A DNA stretch of 49,389 nt from the NCBI GenBank assembly GCA_022447625.1, contig JAKVAX010000024.1, positions 1-49,389 of the forward strand, read 5' to 3'. Positions 32,515 through 44,300 of this stretch are shown here, one piece after another; positions within the stretch are counted from its first letter, which is position 1, and every line of letters begins with the position of its first letter. The translations under genes were made by a program, and so were the position numbers. The DNA comes from Flavobacteriales bacterium (GTDB lineage Bacteria; Bacteroidota; Bacteroidia; Flavobacteriales_D; Sanyastnellaceae). A model generated the notes under the pieces. It saw nothing but the letters and a program-made list of their open reading frames with translations. It had not been told where the DNA came from and did no database searches.

Positions 32515-33861
32515 ATGCGTATTGCGCTACTCTTACTTATTGCTCTTTCATTAGCAGCTTGCCAGGGCTACAAAAAGTCTATGGCCGAGGCTGAGCAGTA
32601 CCGCGCTGCTGGAATGCATCTTGAAGCGTTGGATCGCTTTGAGACAATCTACAAGGAAAATCCAAAGAAGGTTGAGGCTCACATTCAGTTGAAAGAGACG
32701 GCCACCTTCGTCATGAATAAATACTACAGCGAAGTGCAGCTTTTGATTGGTCAAGGAAATTATCAATCAGCGTTGAATGCTCTGGATCGTGCTGAAGACT
32801 TTATGTCAGAGTACCAATGGCTAGGATTAGAAATGCCTTTCTATGCTTCTAACTTACGTTCTGAGGCGAGGTACAAATTAGGACAAAGTTACTTCGTGCG
32901 CGCTGAGCAAGCGGTAGAAGAGGAAGAGTGGGATGATGCTGAGATGTACGCTTACCAGGCGCGCAAGTACGGTTTCAGAGAAAAAGAGTTGGACTACCTC
33001 GAAGTCATGATTGACATCGTACCAACGTTTAGAAAAGGGTTAAAAGCGAAAGAGCTTGGTCTATACCAAGATGCTTATGCCTATTTCGAGGAAGTAAGTG
33101 AAATCGATGCCGACTTCAGCGACGTGTTGCTTCATTTGGATGAGTGTTTGGAGAAATCATCTTTCACTATCAGCTACCTACATGCAGGCGGCCATCTAAA
33201 AGCGAACGGTGATAAGGCAATTATAACAGGAGTAAAGGAAGAAATCCTCTCTCTTGACAATCCGTTCATTCGTGTCGTATCAAGAGATGATCTCGATGTG
33301 ATTCTCGATGAGCAGATGAATTCAATGACTGGGGCTTTTGATGAAGATATCATCGTAGAAGCTGGAAAGCTTCTTGGGGCTGAGTTTCTCATTGTAGGTG
33401 AATTGCTGAACTCGGAGAGTCAGGTGAGTCCTGTTTCTCGTGTACGCAAGAAAGGGTATGAAGGCAACACCGTCATTGCGAAGAAGGTGGAATACACTGA
33501 AAAGTCGCAGACTGTTAAACACATTGTAAGTTACCGCTACCATTTACTGAACGCGGAAACAGGGGAGGTGTTAGCGGCTGAGAATATTCCGTATACTTTT
33601 GAAGAGAATCATACTTGGCTTGATTACTCCGGAAATCCAGATCAGTTGTACCCTGGTCAATGGAAATACAAACTGATTCTATCGGCGACAGACGCTGTAG
33701 ATTTGGATAATGCGGCGAAGCAAGATATCATGGATAAAGCACGTCGTAGACCTTTGAAAGTAAGCGAACTCGAATTGGAGCAACACTTTATCGAGTTCAT
33801 CTCTCAAGAAGTAGCCAACAAGGTGGATCGCCTTGCTTGGGAGCGAAAGCTTACCCCGTAA
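32515..33861 (+). CDS. TPR lipoprotein with CsgG-like C-terminal domain
   Basis: The 448-residue product has a lipobox (LLLIALSLAAC, Cys16). Residues 20-205 contain TPR-like helix pairs (AEQYRAAGMHLEALDRFETI, QGNYQSALNALDRAEDFM, YFVRAEQAVEEEEWDDAEMY, ELGLYQDAYAYFEEVSEI). Residues about 240-310 recall the CsgG/curli-secretion-channel fold: RVVSRDDLDVILDEQMNSMT, then EAGKLLGAEFLIVGELLNSE. The protein is probably an outer-membrane-anchored periplasmic assembly factor. It lacks the rest of a curli operon, so export of curli is not implied. The end overlaps the convergent coaE gene by 11 nt. Confidence 0.78.
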   Translation: MRIALLLLIALSLAACQGYKKSMAEAEQYRAAGMHLEALDRFETIYKENPKKVEAHIQLKETATFVMNKYYSEVQLLIGQGNYQSALNALDRAEDFMSEYQWLGLEMPFYASNLRSEARYKLGQSYFVRAEQAVEEEEWDDAEMYAYQARKYGFREKELDYLEVMIDIVPTFRKGLKAKELGLYQDAYAYFEEVSEIDADFSDVLLHLDECLEKSSFTISYLHAGGHLKANGDKAIITGVKEEILSLDNPFIRVVSRDDLDVILDEQMNSMTGAFDEDIIVEAGKLLGAEFLIVGELLNSESQVSPVSRVRKKGYEGNTVIAKKVEYTEKSQTVKHIVSYRYHLLNAETGEVLAAENIPYTFEENHTWLDYSGNPDQLYPGQWKYKLILSATDAVDLDNAAKQDIMDKARRRPLKVSELELEQHFIEFISQEVANKVDRLAWERKLTP

Positions 33862-34441
33862 TCGTTTTGATGATCTGGTTGACCTGAGGAATGAGCAGGT
33901 CTCCTAGGTTGTTGCTAATGACAAAGTCAGCCTTCTCCTGTCGCTGATCTTCAGTCCATTGTTTGGAGATCCGATCTTCAATCTGTTGACGAGTAGATGT
34001 GTCTCTTAAGATTGAACGCTCAATTCTCAATTCTTCTGAGGCATTCACGGTGATGACCGCATCGCAGTCTTTATAGCTTTCGCTTTCAAAAAGAATGGCC
34101 GCTTCTCTAATAATGAACGGTGCGCGTTGAGCAACCATCCACTGCTGAAAGTGACGAGCTACTGCTGGATGGACGATGGCGTTTAAGGCTTGTAGCCGTT
34201 CCGCGCTAGCGAAAACAACTGAAGCCAGGTAAGCTCGATCTAACTGACCTTCTATATAAACCCTATCACTAAACTCTTGGATGACCTGTTCCTTCATTGC
34301 AAGGTCAGTGATGTATAAGTCTTTGGCGTGATCGTCTGACCTGTATATAGTTATACCATGACATTCAAAGATCTTGGCGACGGTTGACTTACCACTGCCG
34401 ATACCTCCGGTCAATCCAATGATTTGCGTCGGGTTGTTCAT
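33851..34441 (-). CDS. coaE: Dephospho-CoA kinase
   Basis: It performs the last step of coenzyme A synthesis, phosphorylation of the 3'-OH of dephospho-CoA. The P-loop GLTGGIGSGKSTVAKIF is at residues 9-25, the Asp of YRSDDHAKDLY follows, then the NAIVHPAVARHF and PFIIREAAILFES segments of the CoA-binding lid, and RQQIEDRISKQWTEDQRQEK before the C-terminal VISNNLG motif. It is complete at 196 residues. The gene is convergent with the TPR lipoprotein gene and overlaps its last codons by 11 nt. On the other side it is divergent from rpe. Confidence 0.96.
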   Translation of the reverse strand: MNNPTQIIGLTGGIGSGKSTVAKIFECHGITIYRSDDHAKDLYITDLAMKEQVIQEFSDRVYIEGQLDRAYLASVVFASAERLQALNAIVHPAVARHFQQWMVAQRAPFIIREAAILFESESYKDCDAVITVNASEELRIERSILRDTSTRQQIEDRISKQWTEDQRQEKADFVISNNLGDLLIPQVNQIIKTITG

Positions 34442-34470
34442 TAAAGCGAAGATACTGTGAAATACTCGCG

Positions 34471-34501
34471 TTGGTCTTTAGAGGAAAGAATATCACCTTT
34501 G
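34471..34501 (+). promoter_or_regulatory. Candidate promoter of rpe
   Basis: A TTG (34471-34473) and CACCTTTG (34494-34501, one mismatch to TAnnTTTG) are separated by 20 nt, the normal Bacteroidota -33/-7 spacing. The ATG at 34518 would lie about 10 nt after the start site. Confidence 0.45.
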
Positions 34502-34517
34502 CAAAAACCATTTGGCC

Positions 34518-35171
34518 ATGTCGCACATTATCGCTCCTTCAATGTTAGCCGCAGATTTCGGAAACCTTCAACGAGATATTGAATTGGTCAATGATAGTTC
34601 TGCTGATTGGTTTCACATTGATGTCATGGACGGTGTTTTCGTGCCAAACATCTCTTACGGAATGCCCGTGCTTGCGGCCATTCAAAAGCATGCGAAAAAG
34701 CCTCTTGATGTTCACCTAATGATCGTAGATCCTGATCGTTACATCAATGCATTCCGTGATCTGGGTTCTGAAATCTTGACGGTGCACTATGAAGCATGCA
34801 CACACTTGCATCGCACAGTTCAGGCTATTCACGCGGCTGGGATGAGAGCAGGCGTTGCCTTGAACCCACATACACCGGTATCAGTATTGAACGACATAAT
34901 CCAGGATTTGGATTTGGTTTTGATCATGAGTGTGAACCCTGGTTTTGGAGGACAAAAGTTCATTGAGCGTACCTACCAGAAGTTGGAAGACCTCAGTTCC
35001 TTGATTTCAGTCAATAATACTTCATGTATTGTTGAGGTTGACGGGGGAGTAGGGCCAGGTAATTACAATCAACTTCTTGATCATGGAGCACATGCGTTGG
35101 TAGCTGGTAGTGCCGTTTTCAAGGCAGAAGATCCAAAGGCGACGATCGATTTGATGAAAGTCCGTCAATAA
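34518..35171 (+). CDS. rpe: Ribulose-phosphate 3-epimerase
   Basis: This pentose-phosphate-pathway TIM-barrel enzyme interconverts ribulose-5-phosphate and xylulose-5-phosphate. The start IAPSMLAADFGNLQRDIELV, the metal ligands in WFHIDVMDGVFVPNISYG and DVHLMIVDP, the MSVNPGFGGQKFI loop, and EVDGGVG with the phosphate-binding LVAGSAVF are all present. A TTG two codons upstream keeps the frame open, but the ATG at 34518 is preferred because it starts the conserved MSHIIAPSML segment. It is monocistronic; the next gene begins after 144 bp. Confidence 0.96.
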   Translation: MSHIIAPSMLAADFGNLQRDIELVNDSSADWFHIDVMDGVFVPNISYGMPVLAAIQKHAKKPLDVHLMIVDPDRYINAFRDLGSEILTVHYEACTHLHRTVQAIHAAGMRAGVALNPHTPVSVLNDIIQDLDLVLIMSVNPGFGGQKFIERTYQKLEDLSSLISVNNTSCIVEVDGGVGPGNYNQLLDHGAHALVAGSAVFKAEDPKATIDLMKVRQ

Positions 35172-35238
35172 ACGACGAGTAGGCTCTTTATTTCGACGAA
35201 ATGCGTTTTTAGCGCGATTAAACGCGCGTATTTGTAAG

Positions 35239-35246
35239 TAATTTTG
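35239..35246 (+). promoter_or_regulatory. Candidate -7 box of the giant surface-protein gene
   Basis: TAATTTTG matches TAnnTTTG exactly and lies 70 nt before the ATG at 35316. A GCGCG-ATTAAA-CGCGC inverted repeat sits just upstream (about 35212-35227), between rpe and the box; it could be an operator or a weak end to rpe transcription. No strong terminator follows rpe. Confidence 0.45.
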
Positions 35247-35315
35247 TACTTTCGCAAGAGACTGCGCCAAACGTGCAGCAACCTAATCAGATTATAGCTA
35301 AACAAAATTACTGCT

Positions 35316-38300
35316 ATGGCAAACGTTTACTCTGCGTTTTCGTGGGCGACTCGTTCTGTGTCGCTCGTTGCGCTAACCCTTATTGCGATTGTTGTTCTGG
35401 GTCAGGGCATTTCCAATAGTGTCGCTGCTGAACAGCATTCCAATGAAGATTTGGAATCGGTGGTATATTATGCAACAGGGGATGCTTCTTCTTCTGAATC
35501 ACATAATGCCGGTGTGGATGATATTTCAATCCAGTTTTTGACCGCTGAAGCTCAAAGTAGTAACGACGATTTTCAGCTGAGCGATGCAGCGTTTGCATTG
35601 AACTCAAATGAAGGGAATAGTTCAGCGAGTTTTGACTATATCGAAAAGAACAATAGCATTGGCGATTTGAGTGGTGCATTGCTTCAATCAATTTGTCCTG
35701 GGGATATTGAAGTAGAGGCCATTACTTTACCAAGCACAGTTTGCGATGATTCTCCCAACCCAAGTGACTGCGAATGTCAAGGGTATATCTATGAGTTTGA
35801 AGTTGAATACAATGGAGCCTCTGGTATTCTGGGAGGAGCTTATGATTACTACGACAATACTTATTTGCACGAAACACTAGTCACAGGCCAAGTATACACT
35901 TTCAACGTTTCGAATTCTAATCACCCAGGTGAGGATCATGAACACAATGATCCCATGATGTGGACGTATGAAGGAGGATCATGGATTTATCATGGAACCA
36001 TTGATGCTTCTTGTCCTACTTCTATTATCGGTACCAGCTATGGACCTTTCACAGTTTTGGGTTACACGGATGTTCATGGAATTGTTTGTTCGACTGCTAC
36101 GAATTGCAACGGTAGTGCAGACTTAACGGTATCCAATGGACTGGCTCCATACGAATACCTATGGTCAGATGGTTCAACTTCTGGAGACCGCGATGACCTG
36201 TGTGCAGGAGAATACCAAGTAACGGTAACCGATGCCAATGGTTGTTCTACAGAGATAGATATTGAAATAACTTCAGATACTCAAGATGTTACTGCTGTAG
36301 CAGATGTCACAGCAGATGTGATTTGTCCTGAATTTGATGTGTGTGATGTACTATGTTTTGAAAGTTCAAACGGTGATGACGATGTATCAGCACAAATGAG
36401 CATTGACATCTTAGAAGGGCCTAACACCATAACGCTTCGAACAATTTATGCCAAGACATTCTGCGATAATACGTACGGCGATAATGCTATTGGATGGCCA
36501 GGAAACCACTCGTTTGGTAACCTTCGTGGTTCAGATAAGCTAGAACTAGCTCTATACAACGGGAATGGAGACTTGTCTCTTCAGTTCGAGTTGGATTATA
36601 TCGACGATGAAGGTCAAGGCCCTTCAGGCTACGGAACTGGTGGAGTTTCAGAAGGTGACGGAGATATGATTGTAGGTAATGAAGCTTACATTTTGGATGT
36701 GAAGACTTCATTGAGCGAGAACTTCAATACATACGGTTATGTGCTAACAGAAAACTCACCGGCTACTGACGCTGACTACACTTCAAACCCTGATTATCCG
36801 AACTGGATTTACGAGGTATGGTATGAAGTTACCATTGATTTGGATGCATTCGGAAACTCAGGATTCGGATATCCAGAGATTACCGATTTCCATGCGTCAC
36901 CAAGTAAGACAGGTAACAATTCTGAGCCAGTTGAATTCTCAGAATGCTGTGGAAACGGAGGTGTTGAATGCACGGGCTCTATTGATCTAACAGTTACAGA
37001 AGGTGTTGCACCGTTCACATTTGCGTGGTCAAACGGAGAAACGACAGAAGATATTTACAACCTATGCGGAGGTTCTTACTCAGTAGTAGTTACGGACGCG
37101 AACGGTTGTTCAGCTGAGTACACTTATGAAGTGACTTGCAACTCTTCTTGTGAAATCGAATGTTTAGACGATCTAACTCTTGACTGTGAGTCAAGCATCG
37201 ATCCTGCTTACACTGGTTACCCAACTCTTGTTTGTAACGGTGCAGGTGACTGCGATCGTGAAGCAGGTGAGTTTGACTTCGAATTCCAAGGATGGGGTGG
37301 GGCAACTGACGGTTGGTCATTCGGAACAGGATGGCAAGTAGGTACAGGATGTGACCCAGCATGTGGTGACATTCCAAACGTATTTATCGACTTCACAAAC
37401 TTCCACACGCATTACAACACAAAGCTTAAGTCACCAGTATACGACGCATGTTGTACGGATGATGTTTACCTAAGCTTCTGTTTGCAACAAGACCTTTACG
37501 GTGGTGAAGATGTACCTGGTTTCCTTGCAGTTCAGTACCGCGTAAATGGCGGTGGATGGCAAACACTTAATACGTACCAGAATATATTCGGTTCTACGGT
37601 GAATTACGATGACACTTACGAAATTTCTGGTGCAGCAGGACAGTCATTCGAAGTTCGCTTCAAGGCTTACGGAGAAGGATCTAACCACTTTACAATGGGT
37701 GGTTGGGGAATTGATAACGTTCGTGTTTACGGACAGTCTTCTGGATGCAGCACGCCTTCTGAAGTAGACATCGATTGGACATACAACGATAGCTCAACAG
37801 GTTCTTGCCCTGAGGTTATCACTCGTACATTCTCTGGCGAATACGAAGGAGAGACTTACGCTTGTGAGCAGACACTAACAATCGTTGACGAAGAAGCTCC
37901 TGTATTTACAAGTGTTCCTGATGATGCTGAATTCAGCTGTTCGGAAACTGTAGCTGCATCTAGCGCTTCTGCGATCGACAACTGTGATGATGACGTAACA
38001 GTAACGCAGAGCGACGAGATCATCGGAGCTGATTGTAACTACTACATCGAACGCACATTCGTTGCGACTGATGATTGTGGAAATACTGCTACTTACGTTC
38101 AGACGATCACAATCATTGATGATCTCCCAACGGTTACTGCTACGAGTACTGATGATAACTGTTCACAGAACGAAGGAACGATTACTCTTTCTTTCGAAGA
38201 CAGCGCTTGTCGCACGAACATTCAATTGTCTATCGACGGTGGTAACTCATTCGTGAACGTACCTGATAACTCTGGTTCATACACATTCACTGGCCTTGGT

Positions 38301-41300
38301 GAAGGAGATTACGACATCGTAACTAAATGGGGTGACGGAGACTGTATCACTGATGGCGACGACGTTCACATCAATGACAATGACGAAATAGAACTTGAAA
38401 TCAAGAACCTTGGAATCTGTATCGTAGATCTATACGAGTGGCTACCAGATGGTGATCAGTTCGTAGAAGAACTTGCTCCAGGAGAAAGCATCATCGTAAC
38501 AACGCACCTAGGCGCTATGTGGCGAATCGTTGCTGACAACTGGCAGCCAGACCTATTTGACGAGCAGTATACAGTGGAAGGTTGTTACGACCAAGTATGG
38601 AACGTAGCTCCTAATTACTGTCAAGAAGATTGTATCCTTGAAGTTGATATCACAGGGGACACGAACCCATGTGAAGGTGAGGAGACAACATTGACTGCTG
38701 AAGTTAGCAATGAATCAGAATGTGTGGAGATCATCAACTGTTACACAATGGGTAATGCAGTTTCTGAAGGAAACTGTATCCTTACTCCAGGAACAGGAGT
38801 GATCTGGCAACGTGCTGAAGGATGTCAAGGTTTTCACACTGTTTGGGCAATCAACGGTGAATTGAAATTGACTGAGTTCGCCAACGGTACGGCGACGATT
38901 AAAGGATCTATCGTTAACACGGAAAACGGTGACATCGGTATTGTTGACGTAACACTTTATGATAAAGAAGATGATGGAAACACGTGGAACGCGTCATGTT
39001 ACTTGAATGGAATCTCTGGACCTGAGATCTACTACACGTCATTCCTTGGAACGATTACAGTAGGAGACGAGGTGTTCACTATTGAAGAGAAAACATCTGA
39101 GGCGCATTTCATTCTTGCTGACGGAGCTGGTTTCAACCCAGGTGAGTACGGACTGGGATCATGGACAGCAGGAACATTCGGTGGATGTACAGAGTGGTTC
39201 GCTTCATTGACTCCATGTGAGATCCCATCACAAGAATTGACTTATGAATGGTCAACAGGTGATACAACTCAAACGATCACTGTATCAGAAGATGGTGACT
39301 ACACAGTCATCGTAACTGACTGTGCAGGATGTGTTGCAACGGATGACGTTCACATCACATTCGATGAGCTTCCTGAAGTGACTGTATCTTCAACTGACGT
39401 TGATTGTATTGATAACAACGGTACAATAACCTTCTCTTTCGTTGACAATCCAGCGCGTACAAACATCGAGTTCTCTATCGATGGTGGAGCTACTTGGCCA
39501 GCGGAATACAACGTTCTTGACAATTCAGGATCATTCACGATTACTGGACTTGCTCTTGGAACGTACGATCTAGCAGTACGTTGGGGTAACGATGAATGTG
39601 AAGTTGATCTTCCAGACGAAACAATCGAAGAAGGATGTTTCTCTATACCAACTGTAGAAGAAGGTGTAGTTGACGCTGTTACTGTTGAATGTGATGAAGC
39701 ACTTCCAACAGACGAACCAATCTTCGCTGATGCATGTGACGGAAACTTGAATGTCGAGTTCAACGAAACTCAGAACGACCTAGACTGTGGTTACGAATTG
39801 ATCCGCACATGGACAGCAACTAACGATTGTGGTCAGGCTGCCTCAGTTTCACAGGTGATCACTGTAGAAGACACAACTGATCCAGTTCTTGTTGGAGTGC
39901 CTGCAGATCAAACAGGTCTTTGTGATGATTCGTTCGCTCCAGCTGACGTAACAGCAACTGACAACTGTGATGATGACGTTAACGTTTCAGTTGAAGAAAC
40001 AATCAATGGAGCAGGATGTAACTACACGATTACATTCACTTACACTGCGACTGACGATTGTGGAAACACAAGCGTAGCCTCTTACAATGTTATTGTTCTT
40101 GATGAAACAGCACCAATGCTGGAAGGTGTACCTGCTGATATGACAATCAACTGTGACGAAGATCCAGCAGACGCAAACGTAACCGCAACGGACAACTGTG
40201 ATACAAACGTTGCAGTAATGATGGAACAAACAATCAACGATCTTGATTGTGGTTCAGAGATCATCCGCACTTGGACAGCAACTGACGATTGTGGAAACTC
40301 TGTTTCTGCATCTCAGACAATTACAGTAGTAGATACTGAAGCTCCAGTAATTACCTCTCAGACTCCAGATCAAACAATCGAGTGCGATCAGGATATCCCT
40401 GAAATCAACGTAACATTCGTAGATAACTGTGACGGTGACTTGACAGTGTCAGTTGATAACTGGATCAACGAACTGGATTGTGGATACGAATATGTGAAGT
40501 ACTGTTCTGCTACTGATGACTGTGGAAACATAGCTGAGGCAACAGTAACGATTACTGTTCTTGATACAACAGCACCGGAAGTTGTTTCTGCTCCAATCGA
40601 TGTAACCATCGAGTGTGATGAAGACGAGCCAACGGATATGCCAGTATTTACTGACAACTGTGATGATCATCTGGATATCTCAGCGATTTCTGGAATCGTA
40701 CAGTTGGATTGTGGATACGAGATCCAGCGTTCATGGACTGCAACTGATGATTGTGGTAACAGCACAACTGTTAACCAAGTGATCACAGTTGTGGATACAA
40801 CTGCTCCAATGTTAAACGGTGTTCCTGCCAATGCAACAGTTGAGTGTGATGACATCCCTGGGCCAATCTCAGTGACTGCAACTGACAACTGCGATGATGC
40901 GCCTGTAGTAACTGTAGCAGATCACATCAACTTGATTGATGACTGTTCGTACGAAATCGAGCGTGTTTGGACTGCAGTTGATAACTGTGGAAACGAAAAC
41001 ACAGCAATTCAAATCTTGACAGTAATTGATACAACAGCTCCTCAAGTAGTATCTACTCCAGCTGACGTAACAATTACATGTGACGAAGCGCTTCCTACAG
41101 AAGATGCTGAGTTCACTGACAACTGTGACGACAACCTTCATATTGACATGGAGGATGTTATCGTTGACCAAGATTGTGGATACATTATCGAGCGTTCATG
41201 GGTAGCAGTTGACGATTGCGATAACGCAGTGTCAACAACTCAGATCATCACAGTAATTGATGATCAGGCGCCAGTAATTACGTTCCAGACTCCAGATCAA

Positions 41301-44300
41301 ACAATCGAGTGCGATCAGGATATCCCAGAGATCAACGTAACATACGTTGACAATTGTGATAGCGAATTGACGATCTCAGTAAACAACTGGATCAACGAAC
41401 TAGACTGTGGTTATGAATACGTAAAGTACTGTTCTGCTACTGATGACTGTGGAAACATGGCAGAAGCAACAGTAATAATCACTGTTCTTGATACAACAGC
41501 ACCGGAAGTTGTTTCTGCTCCAGCCGATGTAACCATCGAGTGTGATGAAGACGAGCCAACGGATATGCCAGTATTTACTGACAACTGTGATGATCATCTG
41601 GATATCTCAGCGATTTCTGGAATCGTACAGTTGGACTGTGGATATGAGATCCAGCGTTCATGGACTGCAACTGATGATTGTGGTAACAGCACAACTGTTA
41701 ACCAAGTGATCACTGTAGTTGATACAACAGCTCCTGAATTCACGTCAACTCCTGCAGACTACATAGTGAACTGTGATAACGGATCAAGCGATCCTGAATT
41801 CGCAGGTGAGCCAACGGCGACTGACAACTGTGATGACAGCCTAGTAATCACATTCGAAGACACAGTAACTCCAGATGTATGCCCAGCGACATTCGAGCGT
41901 ACTTGGACGGCAACTGACAATTGTGGTAATGCGGTTTCTTATGTACAACTAATCACGATCAACGACTTTGTAGCTCCAACATTGGAAGTACCTGCAGATG
42001 TAACGGTTGAGTGCACTGAATCTACAGATCCTTCAAATACAGGTGAGGCTATGGCAGCTGACGATTGTTCAGTTCCAATGGTTTCATACGAAGACGGTCC
42101 AATCACTGGTGATTGTCCTTATACATTCGAGCGTGTTTGGACTGCCGTTGACGCATGTGGAAACACTGTAAGCGGAACCCAAGTGATCACTATTCAAGAT
42201 TCGGTAGCACCAGTTGCTGACGGTGAAGGGTTCCACATCACAATTAGCTGTGATGAAGAACTTCCTGAAGTGTACATGACGTTCACTGACAACTGTGATG
42301 AGAACATCGAAGTAACAGTGACCACTTCAATGGAAGAAGATGGTTGTAACGTAATCTTCTACCAGACATGCACTGCAACTGATGATTGTGGAAACCAAAC
42401 ATCAGTAGTATCATCAATCACTGTAGTTGACGAAACAGCTCCAATCCTAATCGGTGTTCCTGCGGATGCAACGATCGATTGTACGGATGACATTCCTGAT
42501 GCTATCGTTGTAGCACAAGACAACTGTGACGATAACCCAGTAGTATCATTGACTGCTGAGACCGTATACCACGATTGTGGATACGATATCGTTCGCACTT
42601 GGACAGCGGTTGACGCATGTGGAAACACTTACTCTGAGTCACAGACATTGAACGTGTTCGATGAGACAGCTCCAGAGATTGAGTGTCCAGCAGACTACAT
42701 AGTGAACTGTGACAACGGATCAAGTGACCCTGAATTCGCAGGAGAGCCTGTAGTAACTGACAACTGTTCATCATTCGAGGTTACTTACGCAGACGGACCA
42801 GCGACAGACGATTGTCCAGCGACATTCGAACGTACATGGACAGCGACTGACGTATGTGGTAACTCATCAAGCTGTGTTCAGATCATCACGATCAATGACT
42901 TCACAGCACCAATGATCGATTGTCCAGCAGACGTGACTATCGAGTGTACTGAGTCAACAGACCCAATGAACACAGGAGAGGCGACAGCGACTGACGATTG
43001 TTCAACTCCAATGATTTCATACGTTGACGGACCAACGACAGGAGATTGTCCTTACACATTCGAGCGTACATGGACAGCAACTGACCCATGTGGTAACTCA
43101 ACGAGCTGTGTACAGGTGATCACTATCGAGGATACGGTAGCACCAGTATTGAGCGGAGACGACGAAGAATTGACTTTAGAGTGTAACGTATCACCAACGA
43201 TCGTACCTCCAACAGCAACAGATAACTGTGATGAAGATGTAGAGGTCACGCTATCAACGGAGACAATCCCAGGCGACTGTCCACAGGAGAGCACAGACAT
43301 CTACACATGGACAGCGATGGACGAATGTGGAAACACAGCAGTTCGTACGTTGACTATCAACTTCGTTGACACAACAGCACCAGTTCTTGAGGGTACTCCT
43401 GAGAACATGTTTGTTGAGTGTACTGAGATTTCAGCAGCGGCGGTTGTAACTGCAACTGATAACTGTGACGAACCAGCGGTGATCTACAACGAAGACATCT
43501 TCGTCCTACCATGTGGTCAATTGATCGAGCGCACTTGGACTGCAACTGATGCTTGTGGAAACACAACAAGCTACACTCAGACAATTGATGTTGTAGATAC
43601 AGTTGATCCAATGGTTGACTTTGCTCCACAAGACGTAACAATCGAGTGTGACGAAGATGAGCCAACCGATATGCCAATGTTCTCTGATAACTGTGATGAC
43701 GAATTGGAAATCACTGCGATCTCAGGAATCAACAACGTAACTGATTGTGGATACACGATCGAACGTTCATGGACAGCAACTGATGATTGTGGTAACTCAA
43801 CTTCAGTCTCTCAGACAATTACTGTGATTGACACAACTGCCCCAGTAATGGAAGGTGTGCCAGCTGACGTGACTGTTGAGTGTTCTGATATCCCTGAGCC
43901 AGCTATGGTCACTGCTACAGATAACTGTGACGACGCACCAGTAGTTGAAATGACGGAGACAATCACAGGTGGATGTCCTTATAACTTGATTCGCACTTGG
44001 ACTGCAACTGACGCTTGTGGTAACCAGTCAATCATGACTCAGACAATCACCGTAATTGATGAAGAGGCACCAGTTCTTGTTGGTGTTCCTGCTGACTTCA
44101 ACGGTGAGTGTGGTGATGCACCATCTGCTGACATGGTAACAGCAATCGATAACTGTGATGAGAACGTACCAGTGATCATGACAGAAGAGGTGATTGGTGA
44201 GTCTTGTCCATTGACGATCATCCGTACTTGGACAGCGACTGATAACTGTGGTAACATGGTAAGTGATTCACAGACGATCACTATCAACGATACAACAGCA

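Noticed and set aside
32515-33861. A curli or CsgG secretion system
   Set aside because: Only one gene with a partial CsgG-like segment; no csgA, csgB, csgE or csgF-like genes in the window.
35172-35230. Terminator after rpe
   Set aside because: The inverted repeats there (ATTTCG/CGAAAT and GCGCG/CGCGC) are short and not followed by a T-run.
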